A stretch of DNA of 64,000 nucleotides from Capitella teleta. Its lineage: Eukaryota > Annelida > Polychaeta > Capitellidae. Below, piece by piece: positions 32,883-44,366 of the stretch. Made by a program: the position numbers and the translations under genes. Each line of letters opens with the position of its first letter. The first letter of the stretch is position 1. The stretch spans positions 6,777 through 70,776 of the forward strand of contig KB308552.1 in NCBI GenBank assembly GCA_000328365.1, given 5' to 3'. Under the pieces are notes generated by a model. That model ran no database searches and was not told the DNA's origin. It worked only from the letters and a program-made list of their open reading frames with translations.

Positions 32883-34905
32883 GTGAATGAATCAGCACAA
32901 AACTGAAGGTATGTCTCCCAGACATGTTGATCGTGACACCGTATAAATGAAGAAAAGACCGCAATCCGTTAAACATCAGACCGACAACTATTTTCAAGCG
33001 GACGCCGAGTGACAACCGATGTGACACAACGCTTATTTGCGGATTTTATGACTTATTGATCGTGGGTAACCTTCATCGCGGGGAACGAAAGTCTCTATCA
33101 TACCAGCGATCATTTCATATCAGTAAATACGATGTATGCTCACCTGATATCACTTGCATCCGAAAAAATAATACCCTTTATACCTCATTTCAGCGATGTT
33201 TAGATACAGGCAATATGGCCGCCGTTACTGATCAGTGCGCATGCGCATAACTTTTCTCGTGCTCTGATTGGTTGGGCGACATTCTCTGAAATCACAGTAT
33301 ATCCAACTTGAAAGACGCACACATACCTTCATTCTTTTTGTTAAATTGTTATAGCCCATTATATCGTACTTATTATCTTGAATAGCATATTTTAATGGAC
33401 TCTTGCATATTGAATGCGCGCGGTCTTTTCATATAGTGTGTAAAGAAGAGATGCTTCAGTTGTACCTGTCATAATGTCATTATAGGGGTAGTGACCTTGA
33501 ACTCTGATCGATTCCAGGCTTGCTAAGTTGCGATTGGCTGGACAAACATACAAGAATTGTATCAACCACAACTAGGCCTACTATAGTTTACTTGCATTAA
33601 ACTATTCAAATTGATATTACAAGATTGAGCTCGTTTCAAATATCATGACCAGTATATAATTATGCAATTAATTCGCCGTTACAAGTGCAATCGTGAAAGC
33701 CCAAATTAACGAGGACAACATTCCCGAGTCATTCCCTGGGCAATACTGCATTCTGGAAAGAGGTGAATACCCAATCTCTGAAGAGCACTACATTGGTGAC
33801 GTCAGTGAATGGCACATCTGGAGAGGATGCCATCGCCAACATGCGGGCGGAACATTGGGGCCTACGAGGATTTTACAACAAGGCCAAGCTCCTTAATTGA
33901 TGCGAAGGATATTGATACTGACACAATCAGAAAGAGAGCGACTGGAAGATTGAATGCGACAGGGTCATTGAATGGTATCGGCTCACAAAAAGTCCGAGTG
34001 TTCACAAGTCCGAAATCCGAATTTACAAAGGGTATGCTTTAATTATGGCAGGGGTGCGCGACTTCGATTACGCTTATCTAGGGACTTAATGGTATGCTTA
34101 TATACACGATATTACATGCATAGGGAATTCGAACAGTCGATCACCTTGTGAGGAGCATTCGGCCGATTTAGACCCATGCATCCCGTTAGCCTCGGGGGTG
34201 GCTCAGGCCGCATGCATCCGCTTGTTATACATGCTATTCAATTGGCGAAAATTCTGGTATGTCAACAATACTCTACATCATGCACACCCCTTCATTTGTA
34301 AGCCTAATGATTCCAAAGTATTATAGTTAGAGTGGTCTCTTGCAAAGTATCGTTAGACAATTATTAGGTTCTACTTGGTCATTTCATCGCCAATAGCCTA
34401 TTATTCCAGAAATATTGTATCAGTGACGCGGATTCGTCCTTCAGCAGGTTAAAAGCTACTTACACGAAAACAAGCATACCTATACAATGGCGTTATCGCC
34501 CCATCAGCGTCTTCAAATTAGAACACTTATATATATTTATAATAAACACCCCTAAAATCTCTGTTTCAAGAAATTAAGGACACACACAGGAGAAGAAAAA
34601 AAAATATTAACAATAAAATATTAAAAAATAAACACAAACAAATCTGGAGGGGGGCGGGGGGGGGGCGAAATGCCCGCATTCAAATTAATTTTCGGAAAAA
34701 GTCTTGGTGTATTCGTATTACTATGGTATTATTATTATTTACCAATGTTTACATTTCAGATTCAATATGATGTGATCTAATCTGCATGCTCATGAGAACA
34801 CAATTTTATTGTTCAAAGTGAGCAACCTATATTGACAAATGTGAAACATGGACGCGTTAATTATAATTGTTGTCATTATAATCGAAACTTTGTGGACCAA
34901 ACACA

Positions 34906-35021
34906 TTGTAAAGTAGAACATATCATTGATGCATACTAATTTGCAATATAGAATTATATATGTATAGTGTATTGTAAACTATAGAACATGTCATTGATAT
35001 GTACTAGTTTACAATGTGCAT
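34906..35021. repeat. direct duplication of about 50 bp
   Basis: The phrase TTGTAAAGTAGAACATATCA with TTGATGCATACTAATTTGCA (from about 34906) recurs as TTGTAAACTATAGAACATGT with TTGATATGTACTAGTTTACA (from about 34973). The unit is itself partly palindromic, since TTGTAAACTA and TAGTTTACAA are complementary. Confidence 0.6.
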
Positions 35022-35466
35022 GTGGTATCACATATATACATTTGATCATAATACCGTAATTGTTGCTATTGCTTGCACCAGCAGTATTAATGTTTCTAAC
35101 ACACATCAATACTTACTACATGTACATATAGATACATCCCAGCCCCAGTACTTGTACGGAATGTAGTTGATAGGCCGAATGCTCAAGTCTGTTGTAACAG
35201 TTACCCGACCACTCAGTCCCTAACCATATCCCTTGTGAATTCTGACCCGTGACTCTTCGGACGCGTCAGCATTCGACTCAAAGAGTGCTGATCCCTAGTA
35301 CTAGCCCCATACTAACAGACCACGTTGAACCGCAGAACTATCTCCCTCCTCTCCTCCAAGCAGTCAACAGTTTCAGTTGATAACTTGATAGTGATTTGAT
35401 CACAAACGGCACATGCACGTAATGGCGTACGGGTCTCCTCATAGTGTGTGTAATGGTGTTTGTGCG

Positions 35467-35534
35467 TGTTTGTTTGTTTTTTGTTTTTTGTTTTTTTGTT
35501 TTTTTTTTTGTTTTTTTTTTTTGGGGGGGGGGGG
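35467..35534. repeat. T-rich then G-run low-complexity tract
   Basis: Blocks of T6 to T14 separated by single G residues lead into a run of about 12 G. This is a microsatellite-like tract with no gene content and is a likely place for assembly error. Confidence 0.8.
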
Positions 35535-36374
35535 CAAAATTGGATGACTGTCCATTGTTGAAGTGGCCGTCATTGTCAACCAAAGACATAGGTAAGTCAT
35601 ATAACCAAGCAATTTGTGTTATTTTCTGTTGTAATCAGGCCCTATATGATACCAAATGTGAATGAAAGATCATGACACATCAGTGTCGTTATAACATGGT
35701 ATGGCAATTGTACTTGCATGCCACTAATCTTTCCCATTGCATTATTTTCCAGGTCTGAAGGATGCGTCATGATCAATGTTAATTAAGACCACGAGCAAGA
35801 GAAGAATGATCCCCAATCACTGTGTGGTGAAACGGCGCGTGGGTCCCCTCCTACGGAACTCCAGTGGCAGGCAGGCAACATGTCTACCCCTCGTATCTCC
35901 ATGAGGATCACATCAGCAGCACTTGCAGTAAGAGGAGAGGGCACATCATGAGGACGAGCATATTTTGTTTTGTCATTTCGCGTGGCTTAATAAAAGGCAT
36001 TGAAAAATTGAAACAATCATATCTGTTTCATCGTTTTGTCATAAATATTATATAAATGTATTGAGAAGACTCGATAGTACTGGCAATTTTATTTCTCCGT
36101 CAATTTGTTATCACGAAATTGACAAAGGAGACGTTGACACTTCGTCTCACAAGCATGTTTGTGGGTTCGCCACATTATAAAGCAAGTTAGTGATATATAC
36201 CAGGTATTGAGTACAATGTAAAACACACATGCATATAACACTAGGTAATATATTTTTCCATGCGTCATGCCTGGTACGTGTAGAAGGCATATACTTACTA
36301 TAATATACTCATGTCGAAGTCAGTACATGTATAACTGTCGGTGACCCGAGGTCGAGGATTCAGTATAGGAGCAA

Positions 36375-36376
<2 letters not shown>

Positions 36377-36414
<38 letters not shown>
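36377..36414. repeat. (TAA)n microsatellite, tail of the adjacent LINE
   Basis: About twelve TAA/AAT units lie just beyond the 3' end of the minus-strand LINE remnant. On that strand it follows CCAAAATAAATTATT, so it is probably the LINE 3' tail expanded by slippage. Confidence 0.7.
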
Positions 36415-38810
36415 TTATTTTGGACAATGACATGTACGGGAGAAATGAGCGAATAATGGATAACAAAACGATAATGGTAATGGAAAATATAAATACATAC
36501 AAAAGTCATAATGGGAAACTTGGCTTTGCTATACAATGAGTGAGAGAGAGAACCTGTGCTAAACTAGAAAAAAAAAATAATTATAATTAAATAAATATAT
36601 GCATCATTTCAAGAGAATAAACAATCAATTAATGGATTAATTAAAAACAATACATGAATATCATGATGATCGAATTCATTGGATACGCTCCAAAAATAAT
36701 GTCTCTTATATTGCATAATTCTTGCGGTTGCATTAATTTCTTCGGATGTGGTGTTATAAATTAAATATGACTGACTCAGCATGGTTCGAATATTAAAACC
36801 AACAGAAGATGACTAAAGGGAAGAGAGTTGATAAATGACCGAACTAGTCTATTGTTGCTGACAGAACAGCTGGAATGAAAAGTTTTAAATCGGTGTAATA
36901 ACTGAAGGAAAATTTTAGGATAATTCATTAAAGAAGCAAGTGTTACAATGAGTACGTGGAGGTACCCTCCAAATCCTGCGGACAGTTTTCCGCCAGGCAA
37001 CATAGAATTTATTAAATGAAGGTAAATCGAGTCCCCATAAAACGGCACCGTATAAGGAAGTGCAGAAAGAATTAACTGTACAGCAACACTCCTAACTACA
37101 AAATCCAAACCGAGCGAATAAAAGATTTGCTGAGGCCACTAGTTTCGACTTCCCTCGAGATATAATTTCTCGGGTACAATTGGGGCCTATAGTACTTCCA
37201 AGGTGGATGGATCGCTCTGGTCAATTTATGTACAATATGACCGTAAATGTCTAGACCAAGATCACAGGGACTTTTATCATTGTAACAGATGTATACAGTT
37301 TTGTTTGAATTATATTTTACAGAATGTTTGTTAGTAAAATCTTGACATATATTTAGTAATAATTCAATTGAACTTCTATTAGGAGCGAGAAGAGTTAAAT
37401 CGTCCGCACAACAAAGAGCGCCACAAAAGTGCTCACCAAAATGACAGCCAACGTTTGATCGACTCAGTCTATTTAAAAGGACACCCATATAAAGACAAAA
37501 AGGTAACGGGAATAAAACACCTCCATGTTTAACACCATTATTTTGTGTACTTAAAAGGGGCGGAGAGAGAACTTCTCCATTTAACTCTCAAAGTGTACAT
37601 AGAAATTAAGAAACGAGTTGTAAGTGGACATACATTTCGATCATCAGGAGCTTTAAAAATTTACAATACTCAACACGATCAAATGCTTGAGAAACGTCTG
37701 ACAGTACAACATGTAATTTTGAATCATTTCGAGTGTAAAGATCGACTATTTCATTTAAAACAAAAGTACATTGAGTTGTTGGAGATTTTTCCTGGAACCC
37801 ACATTGAAGATCAAAAGTCGCTTAATTCCCAGCATATTTCAGGATAATTATTTTGTCTAAAAGTTTTGCAAAAGCACTCCCAAGAGCAATTGCACGGTAA
37901 TTAGAGGAATCGTTGGCAAATTTTGTTGGCGATTTAGCAATAAGAACCAACGTGGATAAATTCATGTTTGATGGGGTATAGCTGTGAATTAACATGAGGT
38001 TGTATAGATGGGCTAAGTACTTCATCCCAGAAGTTCCTACCTCTACCTCCTAAAACACTATCTGCCATAAGTCCCATACGGATACTCTCCAGGTATTTTA
38101 CAACTCGTCGGGAGATACGCTTATAATATTGAGCTCGGGCTCTATTCATAATATTGTAAACCTCACCCTGTCTGGGACAACCTTTGGATTTCCATAACTG
38201 GTGCCAGAAAATCAATCTCTCCTTGTATGGCTTAACTTCTTCTGACCACCGGCTATCGGTCTTTTCCGAACTCTTGCGGACTGCGGAATACACATTTAGC
38301 TGTCGAAATACAAGCATGAGCCAGAATACTGGGAAATCATTTCATAGCATGCATCGCTAGTACAAGCGGTATAGCTGTAATGCAGTTCAATAGATTGCAG
38401 AGCAACAACGGTAGTTTAGCTAGTCATCAATAGACGCCTTGCGCCAAACAATGTGCTGCGATTCATAATTCATGACACGACTTGAAGGAGGGTTGCCACT
38501 CCCACAGAAAGATAGGCAAGCTCTAAAAGTGAGAGCGTTGTGATTAGAGAAGTTGTTACCATCATAACGCACTGCACCATATATAGAATATAAATCAGGA
38601 TTCATTGAATATGAACGAGTAACTAGAATGCTTAAACGGGTCACGTGATCAGTCAGAATTGAAACCAAATTTATAAGGGAACTTCGCCATACGAACAGCT
38701 CAATGAAAACTCGACATGCTGGTGCTTTATGTATAATGTCGTAAATAACGTATAATAGTCCCCTTAAATTCCAAGCACTACGAATGGGCGCTTTAAAATT
38801 GCACACTCAT
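36380..38810 (-). mobile_element. broken non-LTR retrotransposon (LINE)
   Basis: Minus-strand pieces read in order: an endonuclease-end segment near 38800-38420 (DGNNFSNHNALTF, WRKAS), then reverse transcriptase pieces SSNYRAIALGSAFAKLLDK near 37950-37850 and CGFQEKSPTTQCTFVLNEIV with VSQAFDRVEY near 37830-37680. GALCCADDLTLLAPN, where CADD replaces the usual YADD active-site box, lies near 37430-37380. The frame shifts and is interrupted many times, so the copy is dead. The block ends in the (TAA)n tail at 36377-36414. Motifs resemble CR1/Rex-type LINEs; the clade is uncertain. Confidence 0.75.
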
Positions 38811-39378
38811 TCTAATACTTCTATGATAGGATTGGTGACTCCGCGTGCGGCTCAAATATCGCTGCATTCTTGGTCACGCGACGCATTCTCCGAGGAAGGA
38901 AACAAGCGCCGTTCTCTGTGAAATATTCCTTACAATGTGCAAGGATCATCGTGTAGATTTGTAACTTAAGGAGCATGGCCATCCACGACCAGGGTGGCCG
39001 CATCTGTATGCCATATAATTTTGGTTATTATGCGGCACGCATGATATCCACTTAATGACTTATGTTTTCGACCACTTCGAGTACTTCCAGTTTGATCCCA
39101 GGAAGCGAAAAGTTTGAGAAGAGAAACCATCCGAGGGCAGACGGGCCTACCATGGGTCCGTGAAATGAACGAGGAAGAGGAAGACGGGGAGGAAGGGAGG
39201 GGGATGCTGGACCACAATGAGAAAAATCGTCTGTGAATCGTGAATTTATTAATTCATGAATTATGAGATATGAATATCGAATGCATCAATGTTTTAGAAA
39301 ATAGTGTTAGGGTATAGTGAAGGTACAAAAACAAAATTAAGATGTGATCAATGTGTTTTAATGACATACAAAACGTGA
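38811..39378. other. intergenic, no gene seen
   Basis: Open frames here (for instance a serine-rich one near 39217-38966) do not resemble known proteins and lack splice partners. It lies downstream of the homeobox gene and probably holds its 3' UTR. Confidence 0.5.
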
Positions 39379-40345
39379 TTATTGAAAATGCGTAGTGGTG
39401 ACAGCATTCAGAGATGGTTGGGGCCCCGCAGCGCCAGGCGTCATCATAGTTTGTGGTGCGTTATGATAGCCATAATCGTATGCATCAGAGGCGTTATGAT
39501 ATCTACAGTCTGTGGGGTTGCCATGGCGTGGAGCGGGCTGAGATCCCGATTCGAGATGATGGCTCCATTGTTGGTGATATGACTGATTGGGAGATTGATT
39601 CTGGATGGTTGCATTGTAGGCGGTCGTTGGAGGCGCCGAGTACTGACAGGATGGCGCCGTTTGCTGTGTATCATATTGCCAATGGTTAATGCAGTTACGT
39701 GGATCGTACGCCGCTGGAGCCGCGTGGTTACTGATCACGACGTTCGGGGGAGCCACGTGTTCCGAGGCGTGCGTGCGGAAGGGTTGCTCCTGGTGGAATG
39801 CACGCGTTCCATCTCCGTTGACAGTCAAAGCTGTGCGGCGGACCTCTTCAGGGTAGAATGAAAGCAGTTTCCCGAGGGGGCCCTTGTTGGGGTCGGTCGT
39901 GTGCGACAGGACACCGTAGAGCACGGGGTAAGGGCGGTTCAGCTCCTTTAGTTTGTTGGCAGAGAACGCTTTATCAGCTGCGCCTCGTTTCTTCAGGCGA
40001 CCTCTGTGAGTGAATTGAGTAAATAAGTATCGATGGGAGAGCTGTATGGTTTTATTACCTTCGGTTCTGGAACCAGACCATCACCTGGCGATCCGTCAGC
40101 CCCAGGAAGTCTGCTAGTTCAAGACGTTCTTCGCGACTTAGGAAGCTTTGCGCCCGGAAGCGTTCTTCGAGTGCTGTCAGTTGATGGCGAGAAAACACGG
40201 TTCGTTTGCAGCCTTTGGCGCCAGTCGACGTCGCTGGGTCCAATGTCGACGACGATGAGATGGAAGCTGAGCTGATGTCGGGGGAGACGAGCTGGTTCGG
40301 GGAAGACGAGGACGGGCCTGGGGTGCTTCCTGTGGGAGTTACCAT
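39379..40345 (-). CDS. ANTP-class NK-like homeobox transcription factor
   Basis: Two exons are traced: 40345-40058 and 40009-39379, joined across a short intron. The homeodomain runs from KRTVFSRHQLTALEERF through REERLELADFLGLTDRQ and VMVWFQNRR to GRLKKRG. R5, F8, L16, F20, W48, F49, Q50, N51, R52 and R53 are all present, so DNA binding is expected. Helix 2 and LGLTDRQV resemble NK-like (Barx/Bsx/Hmx type) homeodomains, but residues 46 (M) and 54-55 (G-R) are unusual, and I cannot assign an orthologue. The intron falls inside codon 53 of the homeodomain. The N-terminus is Ser/Pro/Thr-rich. The tail is rich in His, Asn, Tyr, Gln and Pro, like an activation domain. The 40345 ATG may be intronic: CTCCCACAG just after it could be an acceptor for an upstream exon. 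Confidence 0.85.
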
Positions 40346-41870
40346 AATTATTAAATAAGCTTATAGTTATAACAGTCACACAACATAACGTAAGGTTATA
40401 GATACATGTATAACAGTCACAAAATCGTATGCGGAAAATTAAGTGCATGTTTATAGTCGATGGGGAAAATTATTATAATTAGTATTACTAGTATTTTGGG
40501 AATCAGGACGGCCTAATACTATAATTCCACAATAATGGTACTATGCAAGTTGCACTTTGGTAGGGCAAAAACTTTGTTTGGTATTAATTGCAAAAGGAGG
40601 TGTAATTAATCAGAACAATGAATACGCGGCTGGAGAAAGATCTTGCACCCTCGGAATAAATTATACATTATATCAGCCAGATGACCAAGCCGTGTGATGG
40701 CATACTTTATCGTAAAATGTCGACGCAATCAAATAACACGTATGCACCAAAAGTCAATCTGGATCACCCAGATTGACATAACACATTGTTATTTCATATA
40801 ATTATAATCGCTAACCTTTTTGGATGGTATCAGGCCTTGACGGAATGATAAAATCGCCGTTCAGAAATGTGTTGAGTGCCTTCCGATTCTCCATCGCAAG
40901 TGAACTTGTCGATTATCATTTACTGAGGTATATCTTGACGAAGAGAGGAGGCGAACGAGACGGAATTCTGACGTTCTACTCCGTTCCTAGAAAGTCAGGC
41001 CTCATTTAAGTGAAGATCGGTGTATGTTCAGCAATCAGGCTAACAATAGCGATCGGTAAATATCCTCTGATCATTGAATAACTTGGTCGGCGCGGACAGT
41101 TAAAAGTATTGTCGCATTAAAATAATAAAAGATCTACGATGCAGAGCGGCGCGTTTGTTCGCCTTGGATCGCTAATTCGGCAAAAAGGTGAATTAAAGGT
41201 GTGTTTATTTTGCATTTTAATTGGTCAAACGATCAAAACGCAGATCTTGTTAACCACGTTCCATGACGTGTGAAAAAGCAAACATCGCCGATCACCTCCC
41301 TTTGTCTGTAAGTCTACAGCTAAATGACTTATAGTCGGGAAGTGTCAAGTGATTTCTATCTGACTGGAAACAAATAATTGAGCCGCCTTTGATGTTATTC
41401 AATTACAAATCATGTGTATGTATAATAGTTATCTGGATATTTACTTTACCAAAATAATAAAATCAATCGTGATAGGGAGGTTTTCATATTTTAATCAAAT
41501 TGGAATTTCACCGGTAATAAATTAGTGATTTCGTCACGGAGAGATGTGTGCTGAAAATTTTACGACGGCGAGACTAATGTCGTTGTGTGATAACCGCACA
41601 ACAGTTAAAAATAATGTACACTGTGGCGTGTATCTTCCGCCTACCCGATATACTAGTACCAGCACAGCGCCGGCTGCGTGCATCCGTGCAACCAATCACC
41701 CTTCCTGGGAATATGGACGGACTAAAATCCGGATCACTGGAATCCATGGACGATTGGCCTGGAAGGGGATAACAGAAGTTGCAATTTCGAGAGAGTTAGC
41801 TGAGTATTACCAATGTCAACATTTCTAACAATGTGTAACATGCGACACAGGTTGGTTGGAAATATTTATA

Positions 41871-42526
41871 TACAGAGTGTGCCAAACGTAGTCAATCTAC
41901 TCCATGTTAAAAACAAAACTGTAAAATTTGCTGAAATGTATCAATTATTCAGAAAAATAACAACCTGGTATGAATTGACTATGTTGTTTGTGCCCCCATT
42001 TACGCCAAGAAATCAAGTAAAAAGTCAATTTTTAATGAAGGAGGAACATTTAATTAAATGCGAGTGGTGAGTGATCACGAAGGCAGCAAAATCAGAGGAG
42101 GCCCTTAACGAGCATTAAGAAATGTCATTTCTTGTATGGCACTTCAATACGAACTCTCTGCTTTGATTTTAGGAGATAAAGATTCGTGCTACTGTCACAA
42201 CAATAGTAATCTCAAACAAAACAATAGTACGAGAGCGTTGCCTTAATTATGGGTTCAATGAAGTTTATCCATGGTCCGGGGCCCTGTTTGCCACCAAAAG
42301 TGTAAATATCGCGGAATGATAAGTGCACTCATAATTGAGATAAGTGATAGGAATAGGAGCATGACATGTTAAACTAACCATAACAGGTATTTGTTTTTCT
42401 TATCTTTGTGTGAATTTTACACTGCGATCTGTTTTGTGTAACACTTTCTCAGAAATGCGTAGCACCATTGGGAAGCATTGAGATCTTTAAAATGGAGTAG
42501 ATAGACTACTTTTGACCCACTATGTA
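41871..42526. mobile_element. Tc1/mariner-type MITE
   Basis: The left end TACAGAGTGTGCCAAACGTA continues to ATCTACTCCATGTTAAAA; the right end, on the other strand, reads TACATAGTGGGTCAAAAGTA and then ATCTACTCCATTTTAAA. These imperfect terminal inverted repeats are about 40 bp long, with TA at the outer edges as in Tc1/mariner elements. The 656-bp body has no transposase. A related left end occurs at 46844. Confidence 0.75.
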
Positions 42527-43571
42527 TATTCACGAGCATTCAATCACTGTATAACCATAGCAGGGAGGTATAATGGTAGACGGAGAAGGCCCCTGATTTC
42601 AGCGTCAAAGTACGAATTGTAGGGTGATTCAAAAGTCGATTCGCAGTACGATAAATTTGGAGCTTTCAATGTCGTGTAATACAAAATGCTCTTTAAAACG
42701 TTCTCTAGCTGGAACCGCCCAATTCACCCAAGAATAATCATGGAGTATAATGTCTATTGTCTTCTTTTCTGCTGCATTCTAACATGCTTTACTTTTCAAG
42801 TTCACTCATTCTATTCTCGAGCATCAAACTCGAAGATCGATCATGTTTTATTTCGCTAGAATAACGGAATAATTTGAAAATCATAACTGATAACCATATC
42901 CATAGTTCAATATAACAGTTTTATTATAGCTAGTATAAGCAACGAAAAGGGGCCACTGTAAACTTTGTTTACAACAACAAAGCGTGATCACGGATCATTT
43001 TTCTGGAGAGCTTGCGACATGCCCCTGAGTATATTTATCATTGTTCAGTGACGTTTAATTTGATTAGATTAATAATCAGAATCCATCTGTACTGTGGGGA
43101 GAGAGATCAGTGTACGTATGATGTATGGGTGTGTGTTGTAAACTTGGAATGAAAATGTGTTCAGAAATTATTCATTTATAACAATCCACTGAGAAACGCC
43201 AACAGCTAATAGCAAACAATGCTCCGTTTTGATGTATGAAATGAAATTTGTTGTAGGGTACATTTACTATATGTAGCATGAAATATAATTGGTTAATTTT
43301 TTATAATAGAAAATAATTAATTAATGTATAATCACGGCGCTGCAGATGATATCACACTATTGAATAATTGAAACGAGGAGACACCATCTAGTAAACAATA
43401 CACTTGAGTTTTTTTTTTTTTTTTTTTTTTTTCTCTCATGTCCTAAAATTAAAAAAACAAAGATTCTATGCATGTTTAATAAAATTAATATCCATGCATA
43501 AATATTGAGAATCGGACCACGTTTTCCCCTCGAGGCTCATTACTTCGGTTGAGCAACGAATATTGTATACG

Positions 43572-43760
43572 CTACATGTATTCTCCAAGTATTAGGTACA
43601 GTGATTCGCTTTCACTAGCGTCTATCGCTGCCAGCCAGAGCTTTCGGCGGTTGAGATGAAATGTATGTCTGCCATTTGGAAGATTGAACAATCTGACGTT
43701 CGTGCCGGGTTTCCATTTCCCTCGATACCCTCTTATGCAACAACTCGGCATAAATCCCAA
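43572..43760 (-). pseudogene. possible THAP-like domain relic
   Basis: The minus-strand frame reads MPSCCIRGYRGKWKPG, then NVRLFNLPNG and RRKLWLAAI, a pattern like the start of a THAP zinc finger (Cys pair, F-LP, R-K-W-AI). The final C-x2-H pair is not seen. It could be debris of a THAP-bearing DNA transposon. Low confidence. Confidence 0.25.
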
Positions 43761-44366
43761 TCAGCTGATCTCGATTCTCGATCGCTGATTCAATCCAAGT
43801 ACACAATTAAATTATGCAGTAAATGTATGCAGTATCATCAGATACACATTGGCTGAATTGATATGCATGCGTACACTCGGTGGAGAAAGCGCGCGCAATA
43901 TTGTACATTCGTTGAGACTCTTGTGAAATCATAACGTACTTATCTGTGATCTCAAACTGGTCTGTGCACAACAGCACCAGGCTAACGAGACTGCTGGTAT
44001 ATCGGTATGTGTCGTCAACTTAAGGGCGTGGTGTACTACCTTGTACAGTATATATCATTTGAGAGGTGGCGACCGAGTGAGGCTCACAGCCACTGCATTA
44101 GGCCTCATGTAATGCATGCATCCATTCGTGTACACATGTACTAATATAACAAATTGTACTATTTTTTAACCTGTGTTTACTTTGCAGGATCTTTTGCAGC
44201 TCAGAATACGTCTAGTGAGGAAGTTAACAGAAGAAAAATAATTCTAATCAAACAGTTCAGAAAGATTTTTATGACAAACCAAAAAACGGAAAACAGAGCA
44301 AAATATCAATCAATTAATAAAGAGTATAATTATCACCAGGAAACTCATTTGATTGTGTTGTTGAGG

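Larger units (their letters stand above)
32883..36376. other. gene-poor stretch
   Basis: No gene that I can support. It includes a purine/G-rich patch near 34647-34670, a 70-bp direct duplication near 34906-35021 and a T-then-G homopolymer stretch at 35467-35534. An open stretch at 33693-33896 has a GQYCILERG phrase but no clear domain. Confidence 0.5.
40346..44366. other. intergenic stretch with a MITE and relics
   Basis: I see no convincing host gene. Contents are a mariner-type MITE (41871-42526), a T run of about 22 at 43410-43431, a possible THAP-like relic at 43572-43760 and a TCATAACG motif at 43929-43936. The open frame at 41544-41828 resembles nothing known. Confidence 0.5.

Noticed and set aside
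33693-33900. Open stretch with GQYCILERG and AGGTLG phrases, faintly like apextrin-type domains of marine invertebrates
   Set aside because: Only two short phrases match, the usual Cys pattern is absent and no splice partner was found.
41544-41828. 94-codon plus-strand open frame
   Set aside because: No recognisable domain and no splice or promoter support; it overlaps the approach to a MITE.
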